Shown piece by piece: positions 7,481 to 15,560 of a DNA stretch of 64,000 nt. The notes under the pieces are model-generated. The model had not been told where the DNA came from, did no database searches, and saw only the letters and a program-made list of their open reading frames with translations. Origin of the DNA: Phycisphaerae bacterium (GTDB lineage Bacteria > Planctomycetota > Phycisphaerae > JAJVII01). The position numbers were made by a program, and so were the translations under genes. Position 1 is the first letter of the stretch. Each line of letters begins with the position of its first letter. The stretch lies in NCBI GenBank assembly GCA_022072085.1, contig JAJVII010000033.1:1-64000 (forward strand), read 5' to 3'.

Positions 7481-7522
7481 ATCATCGCAGGCCGCGGCAG
7501 CGGGGGCTGTGACGTGGATCAA
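7481..7522 (-). promoter_or_regulatory. FNR/DNR-type box (7509-7522) and -10 element (7481-7486) for the hemerythrin gene
   Basis: On the minus strand TTGATCCACGTCAC matches the TTGAT-N4-(A/G)TCAA consensus of FNR/DNR regulators at nine of ten positions. A GATGAT -10 at 7486-7481 would start transcription near 7474, which puts the box centre at -41.5, the class II activation position. The adjacent regulator has the matching ETISR recognition helix. Confidence 0.55.
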
Positions 7523-7719
7523 AACGCGCGGGGTCAGGCCAGGGGGAACTCCGGCTTGGCCTGGCCGGGTATCCGTCGTGGTCGTACTGCGTGAGCTGCG
7601 CGTCGGTCAGCGTGAACGAGCCCATGTCAGACGCCCCATGAGTGAGAATCCAGCCCCCAGACTTGAGGATTCATACGAACGCTCGGCCGGCGAAGTCAGA
7701 GAGAGAGGGAAGGCCGGCA

Positions 7720-8400
7720 CTAACTCTGGGCCAGCTCTTCAAGGCCTCGCGGATCCTTCAGGGCGATCTGGGACTTGGGTAGCTGGGTAATCAGGCCCAG
7801 CGTCTCGAGGTGGCCGAGCGTTCGGCTGATGGTTTCGCGGGTCAGGCCGAGGTGGGCGGCCAGTTCCTGGTGTTTCAGCGGCAGCGTCACCATCGTTTCC
7901 CGGCCGCGGCGCAGCGAGACGATGTACTTGGCGACGCGGCCGGCAGCGTCGCGCAGGACGATGCTCTCCATCAGGTCAACCATGCGCCGCAGCCACTGGC
8001 TCATACCGGCCAGCAGCTTGAGCGTGATCTGCGGGTGATCGACCAGCAGCTTGAGCGTCGGTCCCTTGGGCATGAAGGCCAGCTCGGCGTCCTCAACGAC
8101 CTCAGCCGACACGGGGAAATCGAACCCGCCGAAGACGGCCGCCTCGGCGAAGGTCTGGCCGGGCTCGGCCATGTGCAGGATGTGCTCCTTGCCCTCGGGA
8201 CTGACCTTCGCGAGTTTCACCTTGCCGGCGCCGACGACGTACATGCCGACGCATGGCGTGTCCTGCTCGAAGAGCCGTTGGCCTCGCGTCGCCCGGTCAA
8301 GTCGGCTGATCTCGGCGAGCGCGGCGATCTGGGCCGGGTCAAGCGACGCGAAGAGGCGACAGTTGCGCAGCACACGAACGACATCAGGCTCGTTATCCAT
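7720..8400 (-). CDS. Crp/Fnr-family transcriptional regulator (FNR/DNR-type specificity)
   Basis: 226 aa from the ATG at 8400. Residues ~10-125 are a cyclic-nucleotide-binding-type beta-roll (LFASLDPAQIAALAEIS, GMYVVGAGKVKLAKVSPEGKEHI), followed by the long dimerisation helix and a winged HTH. The recognition helix LGLTRETISRTLGHLE contains E-x-x-S-R, the FNR residues that read TTGAT half-sites. The N-terminal iron-sulfur cysteines of FNR are absent, so it is more likely a DNR/NnrR-type sensor of NO or redox state through another cofactor. It probably controls the hemerythrin gene immediately downstream, and possibly itself. Confidence 0.88.
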   Translation of the reverse strand: MDNEPDVVRVLRNCRLFASLDPAQIAALAEISRLDRATRGQRLFEQDTPCVGMYVVGAGKVKLAKVSPEGKEHILHMAEPGQTFAEAAVFGGFDFPVSAEVVEDAELAFMPKGPTLKLLVDHPQITLKLLAGMSQWLRRMVDLMESIVLRDAAGRVAKYIVSLRRGRETMVTLPLKHQELAAHLGLTRETISRTLGHLETLGLITQLPKSQIALKDPRGLEELAQS

Positions 8401-8473
8401 GCCGCAAGCATAGCCGATCACCAGAGCGCAGGCCACAAGGCAGCGAAAAGTCACAGGCCGGTCGGGCTGTTTT

Positions 8474-8501
8474 TTGCATCCCGCGCAAGGCATGCTATGA
8501 T
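8474..8501 (+). promoter_or_regulatory. Sigma-70-like promoter
   Basis: TTGCAT at 8474-8479, a 16-nt spacer and TATGAT at 8496-8501. It would start transcription near 8508, in front of the structured element that follows and divergent from the regulator gene. Confidence 0.5.
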
Positions 8502-8507
8502 TGAGTT

Positions 8508-8665
8508 AGCGGGCGCGACAGGCGCCCCGCCCTGACCCCGTGGCGTAGAGCGAGAGGGTCATCAACTACCACCCAGCCCAATCGAGGGCTTAAGACAGGG
8601 CCCAAATAACCGCCACGCCACGGGGCATCTTCATGTACCCCGCCTCACGCCGCTGTCCGCGGCAG
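8508..8665 (+). ncRNA. Candidate structured RNA (free ncRNA or 5' leader of the lipoprotein gene)
   Basis: No gene fits 8401-8728. A perfect 10-bp stem pairs CCCCGTGGCG (8536-8545) with CGCCACGGGG (8616-8625). Inside are GGGT/ACCC (8556-8559/8571-8574) and AGCCC/GGGCT (8575-8579/8586-8590, loop AATCGA). A 5' GC hairpin (about 8510-8530) and a 3' hairpin GCCGC/GCGGC (8649-8653/8659-8663) flank the core. I see no match to the conserved motifs of SRP RNA, 6S, tmRNA or the common riboswitches. Confidence 0.45.
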
Positions 8666-8728
8666 CAGTCATTTATTCACTGGAACCCCTCCCCCGGGCC
8701 GATAGAATGAATCATTGCTGACACTGCC

Positions 8729-9607
8729 ATGCGATACGCAAAGCCCCTTGTCATCCTGGCCCTGCTCGCGGCGGGGACGGCGGCCTTGATTGGCTGCGAT
8801 TTCACCCCCGTCAGCGGCAGCGCGATGCTCGTCCTGAGCGTGACCGAGACCTCGGCGGCCAAGCCCGTCCGCGTCACCGTCGCGCTGGACGGCAACACGC
8901 TGATCTCCGGCGACATCCAGCCCGGTCAGACGCAGCGGATCGTGCTGCTCGACCCGGCCGACCCGCAGTCGCAGCGCGTGGAGATCGGCGAGCACCGGCT
9001 CACCTACAAGCTCTACCGGGCGATGGGCGCCTCCGGCAACGCCGAGTTGTCGCTGGAATCCGACGAGCGGCCGGTGCTGCTGGCCAACACCGGCGGAGTG
9101 GCTGCGGGGTTCTGGCGGCAGGGGACGTTCCGCTTCGACCTGCGCGAAGGCAAACTGCGCCCCGCGACGGTCAAGCCCGAGGCCATGCCCCTGCTGGGCA
9201 AGGGGCAGATCGTCGAGAGCCGCACGCCGTCGGGCGTGCCGATCCTCAAGCCGCCCCCGGGCGTTTCAACATCATCGGGGACAGACGCGGACGGCGGCCC
9301 GCCAACCGCCGCCGAGCCCGGCCCGCTGCCGGTGGACTGGGGCCCGGCCCCGGGCGAGCAGCCGGCGACGACGCCGTCGGCCGCGCCGCCGCCGGCGCCG
9401 CTGGCGCTGCGGATGCCGATCCTCAAGGACATCGACCCGCCGGGGCATGGCCTGTTGCACCCGTCGTCGGACCAGCCGGACGTGGCGGCCATGCTGGCGC
9501 CTGAAATGCTGTTCGTGCCGGTCAGCCCCTCCGACCGACCGGTCGTGGAGACCCGGTCCAACCCCGACGACGCGGGCAAGCCCAAGATGAAACTGGTGCT
9601 GGAGTAG
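8729..9607 (+). CDS. Putative lipoprotein, Pro/Ala-rich, function unknown
   Basis: 292 aa. The N-terminus has a lipoprotein signal with lipobox LIGC (Cys at about 24). Residues ~30-140 look like a small beta-rich domain (AMLVLSVTETSAAKPVRVTV, EIGEHRLTYKLYRAMG). The rest is a Pro/Ala/Gly-rich low-complexity stretch, probably disordered in the periplasm. A TAGAAT -10-like box lies 21 nt upstream of the ATG, and a structured RNA precedes the gene by about 65 nt. I do not recognise the family. Confidence 0.7.
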   Translation: MRYAKPLVILALLAAGTAALIGCDFTPVSGSAMLVLSVTETSAAKPVRVTVALDGNTLISGDIQPGQTQRIVLLDPADPQSQRVEIGEHRLTYKLYRAMGASGNAELSLESDERPVLLANTGGVAAGFWRQGTFRFDLREGKLRPATVKPEAMPLLGKGQIVESRTPSGVPILKPPPGVSTSSGTDADGGPPTAAEPGPLPVDWGPAPGEQPATTPSAAPPPAPLALRMPILKDIDPPGHGLLHPSSDQPDVAAMLAPEMLFVPVSPSDRPVVETRSNPDDAGKPKMKLVLE

Positions 9608-9639
9608 CAACCGCGCGGGCGTCCGGCGGAATCTGGAAG

Positions 9640-9667
9640 TTGAATTTTCCGGCGCATGCGGTAGACT
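9640..9667 (+). promoter_or_regulatory. Promoter of tRNA-His
   Basis: TTGAAT at 9640-9645, a 16-nt spacer and TAGACT at 9662-9667. Transcription would begin around 9675, a few bases before the mature tRNA end. Confidence 0.5.
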
Positions 9668-9681
9668 ACACCGCTCACTGC

Positions 9682-9756
9682 GGTGAGTGTAGCTCAGCTG
9701 GTTAGAGCACCAGGTTGTGGTCCTGGGAGTCGGGGGTTCGAATCCCCTCACTCACC
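9682..9756 (+). tRNA. tRNA-His (GTG anticodon)
   Basis: A full cloverleaf is visible: acceptor GTGAGTG/CACTCAC (9683-9689/9749-9755), D-arm GCTC...GAGC, anticodon stem CCAGG/CCTGG around the loop TTGTGGT (anticodon GTG), and T-arm GGGGG-TTCGAAT-CCCCT. The G at 9682 opposite C9756 is the extra G-1:C73 pair specific to tRNA-His. CCA is not encoded. Confidence 0.96.
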
Positions 9757-9765
9757 CGTCGCGAT

Positions 9766-9795
9766 CGCCCGCCTGTCCGCAGGCGGGCGTTTTTT
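9766..9795 (+). terminator. Intrinsic terminator of tRNA-His
   Basis: A perfect 10-bp stem CGCCCGCCTG/CAGGCGGGCG with a TCCG loop is followed at once by six Ts. Confidence 0.92.
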
Positions 9796-9808
9796 GCGCG
9801 CCGCGCGA

Positions 9809-12460
9809 TCACTTGGCCGCCAGCCCGGCGGCCACCCGGGCAGCCAGTTCGAACAACTCGTCGTCGCGGTCCTGCCAGCCGCCGCTGTTGAAGGCAGTGA
9901 AGTAGCCTGACGCGATGGCCCCGTCGGCCTTGGCGGCAGCCTTGAGGGCGTGAACGCGGCGGTCCAGCAGGTCCTGGGCCCGGTCGGCCAGGTCGCCGCC
10001 GAGCTTGGCCCGCAGCGCCGGATCGCTCAGTGCCCGCTCGATCGTCGCCCGGGCCTCGACAAGCTGAAGCCCCTCGCGGAGCATCTCGGCCCGAACGGTC
10101 ATCGCCGCCCCGTCCGGCCCGGGCCAGAAGATGGCCGCGCTGGAGTTGTCCACCGTCAGCTGCGCCCAGTCGCTGGACGGGTAGAAGCCGAAGAGCGTCT
10201 GCGTCGCGCCGCGGGCGGTTCCGATCGGCCAGAAGTCCGCGCCGACTCGGCCGATGCCCTTCATGCCGGCGGTGACGACGGCCTCGCAGATGCTGCGATC
10301 GACCAGCGGCGCCGACCACGGCCGCATCGAGCCGATGCACTTGCTGCCCTCGCGCGGGAAGGTGACGTCGATCCACTTGCCGCCCTTCCAGCCGTAGAGC
10401 CGCCGGACCTCCGGGTCGGGCGCCTCGGCGCTGGGCCAGACGTTGGAGACGTAGCCGGCCGGCTGGCCGTAGAGGTCCGTCGAACGCGGGTGGGCCTGGA
10501 TCACCCACGGCAGGTCCGGGGCGATCTCCTTGAGCACCATCACTACGTCCCGCGTCGGACGCATGTCGCCGGCCATGCCGATCATCATCGACTTTTCCAT
10601 GCCGCGGTCGGCCAGCCGCTTGCGGATGCCCTCCAGCGCGGGCTTCCAGAACTCCTTGACCTCCGGATCGCTCCAGCGGGGGCCCTCTGCGTCGGTCAGC
10701 GCGCCGGTCGTGGCGTCCAGTTGCGTGTAGAGCATGCCGCTGGAGGCGTCGCGGACGGTCCTGGTGTCCAGGTACTGCTGGCCGGTGTAACGCTCCCAGA
10801 CGTAGCAGCAGACCATCGGGACCTTGCCCAGGCGCTTGACCGCGGTGTCGAGATACCTGTCCACGATGGAGAAGTCGCAGCGCCAGCCCTGCCCGTCGTG
10901 AATCCAGCGGACCATCGACTGGGCGTTGCCAAAGTGCGTCCGGCGCAGCAGCGGCAGGTAGATGTCCTTGCCGCCGACCTCGGCCATCCGCTCGAACGAC
11001 CGGTCGATCAGCTTCCAGTGCTCGGGCGACCACATCTCCACCTTGTATTGCCGGGCCAGCATGTCCGGCGACTGGATCAGCCCGACGTGCGTGACGTAGT
11101 CCTTCGGGTCGGCCAGCAGGTATTCGTGCACCTTCAGGCGGACCGGCACAGGCGTGGGCTCCAGGCCGTCGGCCTGCACCGTCAGCGTCGCCGCGTAGTC
11201 GCCGGCTGTGGCGTCGGCCGGCACACGGACCTGCACCCAGATCGGCTGGGTGGCGGCCTTGGCGCGCGGATCGACGGCCACCTCGGCCGGGACCGCGTCG
11301 GCCAGGCCGTCGAACCATGCTGGCGGCGGCTGGTAAGTGTTGTGCTGCGGACCGTCCGGGCGGAGGTAGAAGACCCGCCCAGCCAACGCCGGCAGCCCCG
11401 CCCCGTCGGCCGACTTGAATGCGTCAAGCTTCGCTGACAGGCCCGTGATCGCCTCGTCCGAGCTGACCACGACCAGGCCGTTGAAGACGCCGTTGCGGGC
11501 GCCGGCCATGCGGATTGGGCTGACCTTCTCCAGTGCGTCGGGCAAGTCGGTCACCGACAGCCGCAGAATCTTGGGATGGTTCCAGACGCGGATGCCCGGC
11601 GGCCGCGCGGTGTCCGGCTCGACGGTCGCACCGGGGTCGGCGGTGATTTCGGCGCGGACGATCTTCGCGTGCGGCCAGGGCGTCGGCGGGCCCTGGTAGT
11701 TCTGATCGCCGACCGGCCGCTCGAGCCGGATGTGGTTGAGCGGGGCGCGGTGCACCTCGATGGCGACGAGGTTGAGCCCCTTGCGCAGGGCCGTCCGCGG
11801 AATCTTCACCTCCAGCGTGCGGTGTCGGGCGGCATAGGGCTCGGGGAAGTTCTTCGCGTCGCCCTCGTTGAGCAGCTTGCCGTCGGGTCGAAGGTAGGCC
11901 TTGTCGGGATAGGGGTCGGCCGGCGTCTCGTAGTCCAGCCGGCCGTCCGGCAGGTTGGCCCGGCCGAGTTCCTTTCCGTTCACGTAGACCACCGCGCCGC
12001 CGTAGTAGTCGACGAAGATGCGGACCTGGCCGGCGCCTTCGGGATCGGTGACGACGAACCGTCCGCGGAGACAGACCAGGCTGATCTCGCCCGGGCTGCC
12101 GCGGCCCCACAGGTCGGTGTAGCCGCGCGTCCACGCGTTCATGCCGAACGGACCTTGCGTACGCGACCAGAGGTGATCGTCGAAGTCGACCGCGGTCCAG
12201 TCGGCCGGCGGGCGCGAGGACCGGACCATCGGCTTGGGCTTCTCCTCGCCCTTGCCGCCCTCGGCCAGCGGACCGATCTTGCCATCGGCGCCGAGAACCT
12301 CGATGGTCGAGTAGCCCATGAACATCCGCCAGGGGGTCGTCGTGTCGCGCAGCACGACGCGGGAGGCGTCGCCCGCCGGCTGCGGGGCCTCGTCAGCCAG
12401 CGCGAAGGCCGTCGTCGCCAGCAGGACAGTCAGCAGGATGAGGGAGGAATTCAGCTTCAC
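9809..12460 (-). CDS. Exported glycoside-hydrolase-like protein (GH123/DUF4091-type)
   Basis: 883 aa from a GTG at 12460 that has GAAAGG six bases upstream and is followed directly by a signal peptide (MKLNSSLILLTVLLATTAFA-LADE). An ATG at 12484 is possible but less well placed. The N-terminal ~270 residues resemble a carbohydrate-binding jelly-roll (FVDYYGGAVVYVNGKELGRA, KGLNLVAIEVHRAP). The C-terminal half has the DUF4091/GH123-like arrangement of a beta-sandwich linker (VPVRLKVHEYLL) followed by a catalytic-type barrel (WSPEHWKLIDRSFERMAEVG, FWPIGTARG). Such exported proteins are abundant in planctomycetes and are thought to act on complex glycans; the substrate is unknown. Confidence 0.7.
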   Translation of the reverse strand: MKLNSSLILLTVLLATTAFALADEAPQPAGDASRVVLRDTTTPWRMFMGYSTIEVLGADGKIGPLAEGGKGEEKPKPMVRSSRPPADWTAVDFDDHLWSRTQGPFGMNAWTRGYTDLWGRGSPGEISLVCLRGRFVVTDPEGAGQVRIFVDYYGGAVVYVNGKELGRANLPDGRLDYETPADPYPDKAYLRPDGKLLNEGDAKNFPEPYAARHRTLEVKIPRTALRKGLNLVAIEVHRAPLNHIRLERPVGDQNYQGPPTPWPHAKIVRAEITADPGATVEPDTARPPGIRVWNHPKILRLSVTDLPDALEKVSPIRMAGARNGVFNGLVVVSSDEAITGLSAKLDAFKSADGAGLPALAGRVFYLRPDGPQHNTYQPPPAWFDGLADAVPAEVAVDPRAKAATQPIWVQVRVPADATAGDYAATLTVQADGLEPTPVPVRLKVHEYLLADPKDYVTHVGLIQSPDMLARQYKVEMWSPEHWKLIDRSFERMAEVGGKDIYLPLLRRTHFGNAQSMVRWIHDGQGWRCDFSIVDRYLDTAVKRLGKVPMVCCYVWERYTGQQYLDTRTVRDASSGMLYTQLDATTGALTDAEGPRWSDPEVKEFWKPALEGIRKRLADRGMEKSMMIGMAGDMRPTRDVVMVLKEIAPDLPWVIQAHPRSTDLYGQPAGYVSNVWPSAEAPDPEVRRLYGWKGGKWIDVTFPREGSKCIGSMRPWSAPLVDRSICEAVVTAGMKGIGRVGADFWPIGTARGATQTLFGFYPSSDWAQLTVDNSSAAIFWPGPDGAAMTVRAEMLREGLQLVEARATIERALSDPALRAKLGGDLADRAQDLLDRRVHALKAAAKADGAIASGYFTAFNSGGWQDRDDELFELAARVAAGLAAK

Positions 12461-12550
12461 GATTTGCCTTTCGCGAATGACCACGTGCGAGCGGGCCGAT
12501 GCGGGTTAAACCCGTCCTGGCCGAGCGAGGTTGCAGGCTTTGGATGCGAA

Positions 12551-12889
12551 TCAGGCCCCGTCCATCTGGAGACCGGCCAGGGCAGTCGAGACGTTGGGGG
12601 CGAACTCGAAGATGCTGTCCAGCCCGGTGACCAGGAACACCGACCAGACCGTGTCGGGCAGCTCGCAGAGCCGCAGCCGCCTGCCGCTCTGCTCCTGCTG
12701 CTTGCGGACCACCAGCAGCCGGGCGATGTTGGAAGAGTTGAGGAACGTCACCGTCTTGAAGTCGATCAGCACGTCGCGTCGGCCGTTGCGGCGGAGGAAC
12801 TCCAGCAGCGAGTCCAATTCGTCGGTCATCTGCGGGTCGTCCGCCAGATCGACCACAAGGATGCGATCGGACCATTCCTGAATGCCCAT
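12551..12889 (-). CDS. STAS-domain protein (anti-sigma factor antagonist-like)
   Basis: 112 aa, a single STAS domain: DVLIDFKTVTFLNSSNIARL carries the conserved Asp and the Ser-Ser pair, one of which is phosphorylated by a partner kinase in SpoIIAA-type proteins. It follows the RNase HII-like gene by 24 nt on the same strand and is probably co-transcribed. No partner kinase or anti-sigma gene is in the window. Confidence 0.85.
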   Translation of the reverse strand: MGIQEWSDRILVVDLADDPQMTDELDSLLEFLRRNGRRDVLIDFKTVTFLNSSNIARLLVVRKQQEQSGRRLRLCELPDTVWSVFLVTGLDSIFEFAPNVSTALAGLQMDGA

Positions 12890-12913
12890 AGTCCTCGCCT
12901 CGCCGCCGGACCG

Positions 12914-13984
12914 CTACGCCCGACGCTGATACTGATCCGGTCCGATCCCCATGCCCCGGGCCGCCTCGGCCACCTCGCCGACAAAACGCATGCCGTCGGT
13001 GTAGTAGCCCGCAGTCGCTTTGAGCGGGCCGGGAACCTTCGCCTGCCAGAACGCGTTGAGCAGCCGCATGAACAGCTCGCGTGTATATTTGCAGTACATG
13101 CTCGCCAGTGCAACGGGCAACCAGTCGACGTCGGCCTTGGGCACGAAGCGGATTTCCATCGACCGCCCCGCCCCGCCCTCGCCCGGCGGGTCGCTCAGCA
13201 CGTAGGCCGATCGCTCCGGCGACTCGTCCAGCACCTTGATGTGCAGTTCATTCCAGTGGTCCTGGAGGATCTGCCGGTAGCTGTGCCGCCCGCCCTGCTT
13301 GTCGCAGACGACGGTCAGCCCCGCCCGGCCGAACCGGTCGAGCAGCCGCTGGATCAGCCTGGCCGTGCAGGAGAAGAGCATCCGGCTCTTGTTGCCCATC
13401 GCGTCGTAAAGCCGGTTGTAGCGGCCCTCGGGGATGACCTCCAGCCCGACGCCGAGGAACGTCACGCCGCACCGCCCCATCGCGACGCGCAGCCCATTGG
13501 CCCGCGTCGCGATGTCGGCTGCGTCGACCTCCACCGGCAACTGGAGCGTGCCGCGGGCGTCGTACCACGGATGCCCGGCCACGTGCTCGACCCACCCGGG
13601 CGACTGGCGGTCGAGGAACCGCGTGAACGCAATCGGCAGGCTGCCCGTGCTGCCCGCGCCGCCGCCTTCGCTGCCGCCCTCGACGCCATGCTGGGCCAGC
13701 AGCGTGCCCAGCACGCCGCGTTCCAGTTCGCCGATGCCCTTGGCCGTCGAGTAGAGTTTCTTGGAGTCGTTGATTGCCAGGCGGGCCTGACGCTTGGCCG
13801 GCTTTCGCGAGACGGCCGACCGCAGCCGGTCCCACAGGTCGGTCCCATCGCTGTCGTCGGGAATCGACCATGCCGACGCACCGATGACCAGCGGGCCCAG
13901 GAGCGGCCCGAAACCGGCCTCGTCGATGCCGGCGAACACGCGCCGGGCGGTTGTGGCGGGTGGACCGTCCATGGCAGCGGGCAT
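12914..13984 (-). CDS. Divergent, enlarged RNase HII-like nuclease
   Basis: 356 aa, far longer than typical RNase HII (about 200). The motif GIDEAGFGPLLGPLVIGA (residues ~19-36) matches the family's DEAGRGP signature; INDSKKLY corresponds to DSKKL; VVCDKQGGR and KADVDWLPVALASMYCKYTRE match the regions holding the third and fourth catalytic aspartates. All four acidic residues therefore seem present. About 100 residues are inserted between the SKKL motif and the third aspartate. The role, removing ribonucleotides from DNA or RNA:DNA hybrids, is inferred. A conventional RNase H is not in this window, so whether it is the main enzyme is unknown. Confidence 0.72.
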   Translation of the reverse strand: MPAAMDGPPATTARRVFAGIDEAGFGPLLGPLVIGASAWSIPDDSDGTDLWDRLRSAVSRKPAKRQARLAINDSKKLYSTAKGIGELERGVLGTLLAQHGVEGGSEGGGAGSTGSLPIAFTRFLDRQSPGWVEHVAGHPWYDARGTLQLPVEVDAADIATRANGLRVAMGRCGVTFLGVGLEVIPEGRYNRLYDAMGNKSRMLFSCTARLIQRLLDRFGRAGLTVVCDKQGGRHSYRQILQDHWNELHIKVLDESPERSAYVLSDPPGEGGAGRSMEIRFVPKADVDWLPVALASMYCKYTRELFMRLLNAFWQAKVPGPLKATAGYYTDGMRFVGEVAEAARGMGIGPDQYQRRA

Positions 13985-14022
13985 GATAGGTCCGCCTCGA
14001 CAGGGGTGTCAAGCCGCACGGC

Positions 14023-15363
14023 TCAACGGATGAACTGGCCGACCTCGACCAGGCGGCGGCGGAGGCGATCTGCGTCCACGCCGTGCACGTCAGGGCGGTC
14101 GGCGGCAGACGCCATGGCTGCCGCGATGCCCGCGCCCTCCCCCATCGCCAGGCAGCAGGGCATCACGCGGACCGAGCCCTGCACCGGCCGGTCGCAGGAA
14201 ATCGATCGCCCGGCCACCAGCACGTTGCTCAGGCCGCGCGGCGCCAGGCAGCGATAGGGAATGCCGTGCGACTCGCCCGGCCCGTAGTGCTCGAAGCGGT
14301 TGACGACGTGATCGGAGGTGCTCTTGGCGGCGGCCACCTCGGCCTTGGCGGTGTGGATGTCGATCCAGTAGTTGTTGCGGCAGACCTCGTCGGGGAACGT
14401 CCGCCGGGCGTGGTAGTCCTCCACCGTCAGGCAGTAGTCGCCGACGATGCGACGCGTCTCGCGGATGCCCAGCAGCGAGCCGGTGGAAACAAGGAACGCC
14501 TTGCCGAAGGCGGCCGGCCAGAACTCCGCCAACCCGTTGCGATAGGCCAGCGCGATCCGCCGACCCCTGGCCATCGCCGCCGACACCGACGCCGGATCGG
14601 TGTTGTCCACGTCCCAGAGATGGCCGGAGTTGAAGCCCATCGTCCCCGGGCCGGTGAAGTTGCGGCAGAAGTGCATGTCCGCGATCTCGCAATAGCGGCC
14701 CGAGGCGATGATCTTCCGCATGATCTCGTCGGCCGCGTTGCGCGGGACGGCGCGATAGGCCTCCTCGTCCACGTTGGCCAGCACGAAGCAGTGCGTCGCC
14801 GGCTGGAGTTCGCCGCTGCCCGGTTCGCCCTGGTGGAACTCAGCGCCGGCCCAGGCGGCCAGGTCGCCGTCGCCGGTGCAGTCGACGTAGACCTTCGCCT
14901 TCAGCGCCGACAGGCCGGCCTTGCTGGAGAGCACCAGCGCGCCGATCCGGCCTGGCCCGTCCATTTCGACGGCTGACACGAAGGTGAAGTAGCGGACGGC
15001 GGCGCCGAAGCCGGAGAGCAGGCCGTCGTAGACCCGCTTGAGCTGCTCGGGGTTGATCGCGACCCAGTCGAGCTTGTCGGCCGGCTCGTGCGGAACGGCC
15101 AGCCGGGCCTCGTTGAAAACGCGTTCGGCCAGCCCGCGGTAGACCAGATGCCCGGCCTTGTCGGAGAACGGGCACCACGCAGGCACCAGCCCGCCGGTTC
15201 CCATGCCGCCCAGCGCCCCGGTCGCCTCGATCAGCAGCACACGGGCCCCCTCGCGGGCGGCGGCGGCGGCGGCTGTGCAGCCCGCCGGCCCGCCGCCAAC
15301 GACGGCAACGTCCCACGAATCGTCCAGCTCGATCTCCCGCGCCGCCAGATTCCACTTGGCCAT
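14023..15363 (-). CDS. Exported-type FAD-dependent oxidoreductase (FAD_oxidored family)
   Basis: 446 aa from the ATG at 15363, preceded by GAGGAG. The Rossmann motif VAVVGGGPAGCTAAAAAARE (residues ~20-39) and EATGALGGMGTGG bind FAD; VYVDCTGDGDLAAWAGAEF and the C-terminal LVAGRSISCDRPVQGSVRV are conserved in the FAD_oxidored (FAD-dependent dehydrogenase) family found in many planctomycetes and Bacteroidetes. The physiological substrate is unknown; carbohydrate-degradation loci often contain it. No signal peptide is obvious from this start. Confidence 0.85.
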   Translation of the reverse strand: MAKWNLAAREIELDDSWDVAVVGGGPAGCTAAAAAAREGARVLLIEATGALGGMGTGGLVPAWCPFSDKAGHLVYRGLAERVFNEARLAVPHEPADKLDWVAINPEQLKRVYDGLLSGFGAAVRYFTFVSAVEMDGPGRIGALVLSSKAGLSALKAKVYVDCTGDGDLAAWAGAEFHQGEPGSGELQPATHCFVLANVDEEAYRAVPRNAADEIMRKIIASGRYCEIADMHFCRNFTGPGTMGFNSGHLWDVDNTDPASVSAAMARGRRIALAYRNGLAEFWPAAFGKAFLVSTGSLLGIRETRRIVGDYCLTVEDYHARRTFPDEVCRNNYWIDIHTAKAEVAAAKSTSDHVVNRFEHYGPGESHGIPYRCLAPRGLSNVLVAGRSISCDRPVQGSVRVMPCCLAMGEGAGIAAAMASAADRPDVHGVDADRLRRRLVEVGQFIR

Positions 15364-15473
15364 GGTTGGCTCCTCGATGCAGGTCTCGCCCGCCGGTGAG
15401 GCGGTATTTCGGCCATGATCGCGACTTGCCCGCGGGCTGGCAAGTCCGATCTTCCCAAGTCGCCGGGGCGTCG

Positions 15474-15503
15474 GTTGCGAACCGGCGGCGCGAGTGCTAT
15501 AAA
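15474..15503 (+). promoter_or_regulatory. Promoter of the MTA-phosphorylase gene
   Basis: TTGCGA at 15474-15479, an 18-nt spacer and TATAAA at 15498-15503, in the 197-nt divergent gap before the + strand gene at 15561. Confidence 0.45.
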
Positions 15504-15560
15504 CAGGTCGGTCGATCCGCGCAGTTCGACCTGACGAACCGACTCTCACCGGAAACGCGT

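Noticed and set aside
8508-8665. SRP RNA, 6S or tmRNA
   Set aside because: None of the conserved motifs (GGUCAGG-GGAAGG-AGCAGCC, tmRNA ends, 6S bubble) is present.
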